A DNA stretch of 12,789 nt from an uncultured Eggerthellaceae bacterium (lineage in GTDB: Bacteria; Actinomycetota; Coriobacteriia; Coriobacteriales; Eggerthellaceae): positions 1 to 12,789 of the forward strand of contig CAUEBO010000068.1 in NCBI GenBank assembly GCA_958454405.1, read 5' to 3'. The position numbers and the translations under genes were made by a program. The notes beneath the pieces were generated by a model, which was given only the letters and a program-made list of their open reading frames with translations, made no database searches and was not told where the DNA came from. The first letter of the stretch is position 1. Each line of letters opens with the position of its first letter. Shown here piece after piece: positions 6,358 to 11,803 of this stretch.

Positions 6358-7758
6358 TTACTTGTCGAGCAGGCCCTTGGTGATGTCCTCAAGCGTGCGG
6401 CCGCGCGTCTCCACACCGAAGATGGCAAGCCAGATGGCCATGAAGATGGCCAAGCACGAGTTGATGACGTACGCGCCGAGCGTGCCGAAGGGGCTCGCCA
6501 TGAAGAACGCGATCCACATCGGGCTGAAGATGCCGCCCAGGCGACCGAAGGCGTTCGCAACGCCGGCGCCACGGATGCGGCAGGCGGTCGGGAACGGCTC
6601 GGAGAGGTAGATGGCCGACGTGGTGACGGAGTTCGTGAACGTGCACACGCACACGAGGAAGCCGAAGGCCATGACCAGAGCAGGCTGGTCGGTCGGCAGC
6701 ATGGACCAGATGGGGCCCAGGATGGCAATCAAGACGAAGGTGGTGATGAGGATCGTCTTGCGGTTGACCTTCTCGACGTAGAAGGTCAGAGCGCCGACGC
6801 CAACCGGAATGCCGAGCTGCATGACCACGGTCATGAGCGTGGTCAGGCCGGTGTCGAAGCCGTTCGCCCTCAGGATGGTCGGCGTCCACGAAATAACGGT
6901 GTACACCAAGACGTTCATGACGAAGCAGAGGAACATAGCCGTCAGCGTGCGGGTGATCATCTTCTTGGTGAAGAGGAACTTCCACGGCAGCTGCTCGACC
7001 TTCTCGGCGTTCTCGCGGCGCTCGATCTCCGAAGCGGGGACGTCGGGAACGGTCACGCCCTTTGCGGCGATCTTGTTCTCGAGGTCGGTGACGATCTTGT
7101 CCGCTTCCTTGCCGCGGCCCATCAGGGCCAGCCAACGCGGAGACTCCTGCAAGAAGAAGACGCAGAGCACCACGACGGCAGCGCCCAGGATGCCGCAGAA
7201 GACGAACACTTCGCGCCAACCGGAGATGGGCAGGATGATGAGGTTCATCACGGAAGCGAAGAGCGTGCCGCAGTTGGCGATGAGGCCGACGTAGGACTGG
7301 TACTTGCCGCGCTTCTCAGGAGGCGTGAACTCGGTCAGCGCCGAGTAGCCCGCCGGGAACGCCGCGCCAAGGCCGAGGCCCATGAAGAAGCGGCACCCGG
7401 TGAGGAAGTTCGCATCGGGCGACATGGCGGCGATGAAACAGAAGACGGTGAAGATGCTGCCGCAGATGACGACGGACTTCTTGCGGCCGATGCCATCGGA
7501 GAGGGCACCCGCCATCAGGCCGCCGACCAGGTAGCCGATCATGGTGATGGAGTTGAAGAGGGCGAACTGCTCGAGCGTCATGAAGCCCTGATCCTGCAAA
7601 ACCATGCCAATGGGACCGCCGACACCCATGTCGACGGAATCGCAGAACGTGATGCCGGCCAGCAACCACATAACCTTCTTGTGGAAACCGGAGATCGGGA
7701 TACGGTCAAGACGTGCTGCGATACCGTGGAACGAAGTGTTCGCGTCAGTCGAGGCCAT
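6358..7758 (-). CDS. MFS transporter, NiaP/YdjE/YgcS-like (metabolite:H+ symporter type)
   Basis: This 466-residue, 12-helix inner-membrane protein belongs to the major facilitator superfamily. The N-terminal ARLDRIPISGFH (15-26) before helix 1 and the CDSVDMG segment (39-45) resemble the NiaP/YdjE/YgcS group, which moves nicotinate, aromatic acids or sugar acids with protons. The family motif A appears as GALSDGIGRKKS (84-95), and ESPRWLALMGRGK (205-217) closes helix 6 as in sugar porters, followed by a cytosolic loop to about 262. The EFTPPEKRGK segment (143-152) is also typical. The substrate cannot be assigned. The ATG at 7758 is chosen because AAGGAAGGTG lies about ten bases upstream; the in-frame ATG at 7794 sits in a hairpin loop with no ribosome site. 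No catabolic genes adjoin it, so it looks monocistronic, driven by a strong promoter and a long leader. Confidence 0.9.
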   Translation of the reverse strand: MASTDANTSFHGIAARLDRIPISGFHKKVMWLLAGITFCDSVDMGVGGPIGMVLQDQGFMTLEQFALFNSITMIGYLVGGLMAGALSDGIGRKKSVVICGSIFTVFCFIAAMSPDANFLTGCRFFMGLGLGAAFPAGYSALTEFTPPEKRGKYQSYVGLIANCGTLFASVMNLIILPISGWREVFVFCGILGAAVVVLCVFFLQESPRWLALMGRGKEADKIVTDLENKIAAKGVTVPDVPASEIERRENAEKVEQLPWKFLFTKKMITRTLTAMFLCFVMNVLVYTVISWTPTILRANGFDTGLTTLMTVVMQLGIPVGVGALTFYVEKVNRKTILITTFVLIAILGPIWSMLPTDQPALVMAFGFLVCVCTFTNSVTTSAIYLSEPFPTACRIRGAGVANAFGRLGGIFSPMWIAFFMASPFGTLGAYVINSCLAIFMAIWLAIFGVETRGRTLEDITKGLLDK

Positions 7759-7989
7759 TGCAATCACCTTCCTTTCAAATGTCCGCCCTGCCATGAAGGC
7801 AGGGCATGGGGGTAGGACCCCCGCAGCCTTACCGCGAACGGATGAAGGATGCGGGTGGGGGTGGGGGTGGAAGTTTCATCCTCTTGAAACGTTTCCAGGT
7901 GACTCAGGCCATGCTCGAGGCTAAAGCTGTCTCTCGTGCAACAAAATCGTACAAACGACTGTCCCCTCCTCAATAATGATCCTGAGCCG
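7759..7989 (-). promoter_or_regulatory. Long structured leader of the MFS gene (candidate attenuator)
   Basis: The transporter promoter predicts a leader of about 230 nt. It holds, in transcription order: a bulged hairpin (7868-7897, 11 paired bases with a GT bulge), a C-rich hexamer repeat, a 6-bp hairpin with three-base loop (7808-7822) and an 8-bp hairpin (GCCCTGCC 7785-7792 with 7798-7805) ending 15 bases before the ribosome-site region. No T-run follows the hairpins, so transcription attenuation is not obvious; control of translation is possible. I do not recognise a known riboswitch class. Confidence 0.45.
7853..7870 (+). repeat. G-rich tandem hexamer (GGGGGT) repeat
   Basis: GGG-T-GGGGG-T-GGGGG-T-GG reads as about three copies of GGGGGT. 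On the plus strand it has three runs of three or more Gs plus a GG, enough for a two-layer or imperfect G-quadruplex. The transcribed leader carries the C-rich complement. Confidence 0.8.
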
Positions 7990-7995
7990 CAGAGT

Positions 7996-8023
7996 ATTAT
8001 AGGGAGATTTTAATGATTATCAA
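7996..8023 (-). promoter_or_regulatory. Near-consensus promoter of the MFS transporter
   Basis: The minus strand reads TTGATA (8018-8023, 5 of 6 matches), a 16-base spacer and TATAAT (7996-8001, perfect). It is the strongest sigma-70-type promoter in the window. A small dyad, TGATTATCA (8014-8022), overlaps the -35 and could be an operator. Confidence 0.75.
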
Positions 8024-8251
8024 CACCAATACGGATAACAACGAGCATTTGGGGGTATTTCATATTCAAATATCAGTTGTATTTCAGCATGAAAATCGAT
8101 CGTTCGTCGAACGCCTCGCTCGCTGGGCTTGCTCGGGGGCGGCGCGGTGCCGGATCCCGATCCATGCAGGAGGACGAACCCGACGACGGCGTGCGGGAAG
8201 GGCGAATCCGGCAAGGGCTCGCCTGGCGCTCGGAGGCCGCCTTTCGGCAAG
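8024..8251. other. Intergenic region without a recognisable gene
   Basis: Between the MFS promoter and the end of the DUF188 gene the first part (to about 8098) is AT-rich and holds the dyad ATATT-CA-AATAT (8062-8073), placed about 78 bases upstream of the MFS start, where an activator could bind. The second part is GC-rich with a 13-base dyad (CGTTCG-T-CGAACG, 8101-8113). Small open frames here have no ribosome site or recognisable product. No clear terminator for the DUF188 gene is visible. Confidence 0.5.
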
Positions 8252-8737
8252 CTAGCCCAACGGCTCGTCGAGGAGCCGTTGCAGGTTTGCGGAGAAGCGT
8301 TCGCGATCATCGTCCTCGAAGGCGGCGGGGCCGCGCGTCCGGCCTCCCTGCCGGCGCACCTTCTTCTCCTCATGGCGGATGTGCATGTCCAGGTCGATGG
8401 CGGCCAGCGTGAACACCCGCCCGCGCACGCCGATGGCCCGCGCGCGGCGGCCGAGGGCCATGGCGGCCAAGCCGATGTCCTGCGTGACCACGATGTCGCC
8501 GGGCTCGAGTTCCTGCACGATGGCGAAGTCCGCCGCGTCGGCGCCCACGCCCACGGCCAACGTGTCCACCCAGAACCCGCTCTGAGGCTTGCGCGGGTCG
8601 CCGCGCCGGATGTGGCGCGCCAGATTCTGCGTGGAGTTGCCCGCGATGACCACGGGCACGTTGTTCTTGCGCGCGACGGCGAGCGCCTCGGCGGTGACCG
8701 GGCACGCGTCCGCGTCGATGTAGATGGTGGGCAGCAA
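8252..8737 (-). CDS. DUF188 / UPF0178 protein (YaiI/YqxD family)
   Basis: This 161-residue cytosolic protein has the full DUF188 pattern: IYIDADACPV (5-14) at the start, VVIAGNSTQ (29-37), ADAADFAIV (66-74), GDIVVTQDIGLAAMA (80-94) and the C-terminal GGRTRGPAAFEDDDRERF (131-148). Family length is about 150 residues, so it is complete. The conserved aspartates (D8, D10, D70, D87) recall PIN-like nuclease folds, but the biochemical role of the family is unsettled. No ATG is in frame near the motif; TTG at 8737, followed by LPTIYID, has GGAGG seven bases upstream and is taken as the start. A very long open frame continues upstream antisense to the helicase gene and is an artefact of GC content. 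The gene is divergent from the helicase. Confidence 0.9.
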   Translation of the reverse strand: MLPTIYIDADACPVTAEALAVARKNNVPVVIAGNSTQNLARHIRRGDPRKPQSGFWVDTLAVGVGADAADFAIVQELEPGDIVVTQDIGLAAMALGRRARAIGVRGRVFTLAAIDLDMHIRHEEKKVRRQGGRTRGPAAFEDDDRERFSANLQRLLDEPLG

Positions 8738-8772
8738 TGCGGGCCTCCGATGCTCTCGTTGTCGTAGTGGAC

Positions 8773-8778
8773 AGTATA
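8773..8778 (-). promoter_or_regulatory. -10 element of the DUF188 gene promoter
   Basis: The minus strand reads TATACT here, the same hexamer used by the cyclase, helicase and uvrC promoters. The -35 region is GC-rich and unconvincing. The predicted start near 8766 leaves a leader of about 29 nt containing GGAGG. Confidence 0.4.
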
Positions 8779-8831
8779 GAGCTTCCGAGGGCTTCGGCCC
8801 GTCGGGCTCCGTCGCGCGGCGTGACAATGAA

Positions 8832-8866
8832 GGGAACATCCGTCCGGTTTCTGGTATACTGTCGGC
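8832..8866 (+). promoter_or_regulatory. Helicase promoter; probable leaderless start
   Basis: An extended -10, TGGTATACT (TATACT at 8855-8860), lies 17 bases after GGGAAC (8832-8837). The ATG at 8867 is seven bases past the end of the -10, where transcription normally begins, and no ribosome site lies between. GAAC-N4-GTCC (8834-8845) is one base off the GAAC-N4-GTTC LexA-type box. The same arrangement precedes uvrC. Confidence 0.6.
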
Positions 8867-11068
8867 ATGGAACAGATGATCGAGAAAACCACGCGTCCCC
8901 AAACCGAAGGCAGCGGGGAAGGCGAGCCGCGCCTGAACGCCGCGCAGCGCGAGGCCGTCACGGCTACCGAGGGGTACGTGCGCGTGATCGCCGGCGCGGG
9001 CACGGGCAAGACGCGGGCGCTCGCGCACCGCTTCGCCTACCTCGTGAACGACCTGGGCATCATGCCCGGCAACATCCTGTGCGCCACGTTCACGAACAAG
9101 GCGGCCGGCGAGATGCGCCGGCGCATCCGGCGCCTCACGGGCGATGCCGACACCGGCTACATCAACACGTTCCACGGCTTCTGCGTGTCGGTGCTGCAGG
9201 AGGATTCCCACGCCCTCCAGTACCCGAAGAGCTTCCTCGTGCTGGACAACGCCGACATCGACGCCATGCTGCAGACCATCTACGAGGAGCGCGGGCTCAC
9301 GCTGCGGGACATGACGTTCTCCAAGGCCCGCGACATGATCGAGATCATGAAGCTGAAGGAGCGCCCAGGCTACTACCGCGACATGCTGGCCATGCCGCTC
9401 GAGGGCCTGCGCCAGAAGTACCTCGACGCGGAGGACGCCCGCGACGTCATCTTCTACGGCTACCTCTACCAGGAGAAGAAGTGCTTCGGGCTGGACTACA
9501 ACGACCTCATCGTGTTCGTGCTGTACCTGTTCGAGCAGAACCCCGACATCCGGCTCAAATGGCAGAAGCGGCTCGAGTACGTCATGGTGGACGAGTTCCA
9601 GGACATCGACGGTTTGCAGCACGAGCTCATGGAGGCGCTGGCCGGCTACCACAAGAACCTGTTCGTGGTGGGCGATCCTGACCAGACCATCTACACCTGG
9701 CGCGGGGCGGACGTGCTCTACCTGCTGGACTTCGACAAGCGGTTCCCCGGCACGCGCACCGTCATGATGCTGGAGAACTACCGCTCGGCGCCGCGCGTGG
9801 TGGCCGTGGCCAACTCGCTGATCGAGAAGAACCGTGAGCGCGTTCCCAAGCGGCTCGTGGCCATGCGCGCGGTCCACGGCCCCACGGTGTGGCACCATGC
9901 CAAGAGCTCGGACGACGAGGCCGCGTGGATCGCCCAGGGCGCCCTCGCGCTGCACGGCGAGGGCGTGGCGTACCGCGACATGGCGGTGCTCTATCGCGCC
10001 CACTATGCATCGCGGCCCGTGGAAGAGGCGCTTTTGCGCGCGGAGGTGCCGCATGCGGTGTACAGCGGCGTGCCGTTCTTCGGCCGCCGCGAGATCAAGG
10101 ACGCGCTGGCGTATCTGCGCCTCGTCGCCTACCAGGACGATCTCGACTTCGCGCGCGTGGCGAACGCGCCTAAGCGCAACCTGGGCGCCCGGCGCATGGC
10201 GTTTCTGCGCGAGAAGGCCGACGAGCTGGGATGCAGCCTGTACGAGGCGCTTGAGCGCTTCGTGGACGACGATCTGTTCAAGCGCACGAAGGCGCGCCAG
10301 CTGCTGCAGCTGGTCGACCGCTTCCGCTCGTCGTACGAGGGCCGGCCGGCGTCCGAGGTCCTGGCGGCCGTGCTGTCGGAAAGCGGCTACGAGCGCGCGC
10401 TGCGCACCGAGGGCAGCCAGGAGCGGCTCGACAACCTGGCCGAGCTGAAGCAGTCCGTCTACGAGTTCGAGACGACGTCCGGGGAGGAAGTGACGCTCGA
10501 GCACTACCTGGCGCATGCGGCCCTGCTCACGAACGCCGACGCGATGGACGACGCGCAGGACAAGGTGCGGCTCATGACCGTCCATGCGGCCAAGGGCCTC
10601 GAGTTCAAGCACGTATTCCTCTGCTCGATGACCGAGGGCGTGCTCCCGTCGCGCAAGACCGACACGCCGCAGGGCATGGAGGAGGAGCGGCGGCTGGCGT
10701 TCGTGGCCATGACCCGGGCGCGCGACGGGCTGTACCTCACCGAGGCGGAAGGGCGCTCGCACGAGGGCGCGCCGCGCTATCCGTCGCGCTTCCTGCTGGA
10801 CATCGACCCGGCGGCGCTCGAGTTCTCGAACAAGCCCGCCGAACGCGAGCTCGACGATGCGCGCGCCGCCTACGCGCTCGCCGACCGCTGGATCGCCGAC
10901 CTCGTCCGCGACGCGCGCTTCTCCGTGGGCGACCGCGTGGTGCATGCGGTGTTCGGCGCGGGGCGCGTGGAGGCCGTGGACACCGAGAAGCGCGCCTACG
11001 AGGTGGCGTTCGACGACCTGGATACGCCGCGCACCATCTCGTTCAAGGCCAAGCTGGACCAGGCGTAA
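8867..11068 (+). CDS. pcrA: UvrD/PcrA-type superfamily 1 DNA helicase
   Basis: This 733-residue protein is a complete 3'-to-5' DNA helicase of the UvrD/PcrA family, which removes the cut strand and UvrC in nucleotide excision repair and strips proteins from DNA. Seen in order: Q-motif-like LNAAQREAV (23-31), Walker A AGAGTGKTR (42-50), motif Ia TFTNKAAGEM (74-83), motif Ib INTFHGFC (99-106), Walker B VDEFQD (241-246), motif III VVGDPDQTIYTWRGAD (267-282), motif IV LENYRS (302-307), motif V LMTVHAAKGLEF and motif VI RRLAFVAMTRARDGLYL. The last 49 residues, starting FSVGDRVVHAVFGAGRV, match the Tudor-like tail that in PcrA binds RNA polymerase. Family members without the nuclease domain of AddA are about this long. 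The symbol could equally be uvrD. The ATG is set by the adjacent -10; a second ATG three codons on is possible. Confidence 0.93.
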   Translation: MEQMIEKTTRPQTEGSGEGEPRLNAAQREAVTATEGYVRVIAGAGTGKTRALAHRFAYLVNDLGIMPGNILCATFTNKAAGEMRRRIRRLTGDADTGYINTFHGFCVSVLQEDSHALQYPKSFLVLDNADIDAMLQTIYEERGLTLRDMTFSKARDMIEIMKLKERPGYYRDMLAMPLEGLRQKYLDAEDARDVIFYGYLYQEKKCFGLDYNDLIVFVLYLFEQNPDIRLKWQKRLEYVMVDEFQDIDGLQHELMEALAGYHKNLFVVGDPDQTIYTWRGADVLYLLDFDKRFPGTRTVMMLENYRSAPRVVAVANSLIEKNRERVPKRLVAMRAVHGPTVWHHAKSSDDEAAWIAQGALALHGEGVAYRDMAVLYRAHYASRPVEEALLRAEVPHAVYSGVPFFGRREIKDALAYLRLVAYQDDLDFARVANAPKRNLGARRMAFLREKADELGCSLYEALERFVDDDLFKRTKARQLLQLVDRFRSSYEGRPASEVLAAVLSESGYERALRTEGSQERLDNLAELKQSVYEFETTSGEEVTLEHYLAHAALLTNADAMDDAQDKVRLMTVHAAKGLEFKHVFLCSMTEGVLPSRKTDTPQGMEEERRLAFVAMTRARDGLYLTEAEGRSHEGAPRYPSRFLLDIDPAALEFSNKPAERELDDARAAYALADRWIADLVRDARFSVGDRVVHAVFGAGRVEAVDTEKRAYEVAFDDLDTPRTISFKAKLDQA

Positions 11069-11120
11069 GGAGGCATGATGCGGAGCGCTTAGAGGCGTCT
11101 GCTTGCTATGTTGGGCTCCG

Positions 11121-11144
11121 GCAATGCATGACCGCAATGCCTGA
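11121..11144 (+). repeat. Short imperfect direct repeat downstream of the helicase gene
   Basis: GCAATGCATGA (11121-11131) and GCAATGCCTGA (11134-11144) repeat with a 13-base period, differing at one base. They precede the inverted repeat at 11151 and could be a protein-binding site; no function is known. Confidence 0.4.
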
Positions 11145-11150
11145 ATGTTA

Positions 11151-11190
11151 GTGCGCGTTGCTTGCGGCAACGCGCACGCCCTCATACGAT
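11151..11190 (+). promoter_or_regulatory. Promoter and inverted-repeat operator of the XRE gene
   Basis: TTGCGG (11162-11167), a 17-base spacer and TACGAT (11185-11190, 4 of 6) form a plausible promoter. A perfect 10-bp inverted repeat, GTGCGCGTTG (11151-11160) with 11168-11177, encloses the -35 hexamer and runs into the spacer, so a bound dimer would block polymerase. No T-run follows, which makes a terminator for the helicase gene less likely, although the hairpin could help end that transcript. Confidence 0.5.
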
Positions 11191-11224
11191 AGCGGCAGCG
11201 CTCAAAGAAAGGAGGGAGTTCCTC

Positions 11225-11734
11225 ATGTTAAGCGAAAACATTAGAGCAATCAGAAAATCAAAAGGACTCTCGCAAGAAGAACTCGCTGTCAAGCTGCATG
11301 TGGTGCGGCAAACAATCTCCAAATGGGAACAAGGATTGTCGGTTCCTGACGCCGACATGCTGCTCATGCTATCGGAAGTGTTTGAAACGCCGGTAAGCAT
11401 GTTGCTTGGAGAACCTGTTGTTGAGTCGAAGATCGATGATGTAAAGAAGATTTCCGAAAAGCTGGAAGTTGTGAACTTGCAGCTCGCACAAAGGAAAACC
11501 GCGAGAAGAAGCATGCTTCATTGGCTGCTCATCTCAGTGAGCGTGATCATGGCAGCGCTTTTCGCGGTCTTGGTGGCATTGAACAGTCCTTACTTGGGTT
11601 GGGATTACAGCGACCCTGAAACGGCCGTTTTCGGAGCGGCGTTTCATGCATTTGAATGGCTGTGCGTCAGGCTGGTGCCGATTGTCCTCATAGGGGCGAT
11701 CGTCGGCATTTTCTTGACACGGAAGAAAGCATAG
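11225..11734 (+). CDS. Membrane-anchored XRE-family transcriptional regulator
   Basis: This 169-residue protein has an N-terminal Cro/C1-type helix-turn-helix (about 5-60): LSENIRAIRKSKGLSQEELA, then VVRQTISKWEQGLSVPD, typical of Firmicutes-style XRE regulators. A charged linker with likely coiled-coil character (65-95) leads to two hydrophobic helices (about 97-119 and 146-165), ending in TRKKA. It should bind DNA while tethered to the inner membrane, as a sensor-repressor; the signal is unknown. The start is the ATG at 11225 with a strong AAAGGAGGG ribosome site eight bases upstream, not the ATG at 11162, which lies at the -35. Its 5' half is clearly AT-richer than its neighbours and uses TTA, ATT and AGA codons (R7, R10), suggesting horizontal transfer. 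It stands between two repair genes without a visible partner gene, so autoregulation through the inverted repeat is the simplest guess. Confidence 0.85.
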   Translation: MLSENIRAIRKSKGLSQEELAVKLHVVRQTISKWEQGLSVPDADMLLMLSEVFETPVSMLLGEPVVESKIDDVKKISEKLEVVNLQLAQRKTARRSMLHWLLISVSVIMAALFAVLVALNSPYLGWDYSDPETAVFGAAFHAFEWLCVRLVPIVLIGAIVGIFLTRKKA

Positions 11735-11770
11735 AATTATACGAACCGCGTGGAGCGGGGGAGCGCTCAG

Positions 11771-11803
11771 GGGAACGCTTGTGCGGTTTGTTATACTGGG
11801 CGC
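11771..11803 (+). promoter_or_regulatory. uvrC promoter; probable leaderless start
   Basis: TATACT (11792-11797) with TG at 11789-11790 is an extended -10. GGGAAC (11771-11776) lies 15 bases upstream, and GAAC-N4-GTGC (11773-11784) is one base off a GAAC-N4-GTTC box. The ATG at 11804 is seven bases past the -10, exactly as at the helicase gene, with no ribosome site. Confidence 0.6.

Noticed and set aside
6343..7815. A 490-codon plus-strand frame opposite the MFS gene
   Set aside because: Composition typical of antisense to a membrane protein, no recognisable domain; it also crosses the transporter's terminator side and leader.
8013..8255. Small plus-strand frames in the gap between the transporter promoter and the DUF188 gene
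   Set aside because: No ribosome site, no family resemblance, and composition changes abruptly from AT-rich to arginine-rich within the frame.
8258..8281. A 9-bp stem with six-base loop at the end of the DUF188 gene, considered as a terminator
   Set aside because: It overlaps the final coding residues (DEPLG) and is not followed by a T-run on either strand.
8252..11185. A 977-codon open frame on the minus strand running antisense to the whole helicase gene and into DUF188
   Set aside because: Only its last 161 codons have a family match. The rest is low-complexity, rich in V, H, E, L and R, as expected opposite a high-GC gene, and it has no ribosome site.
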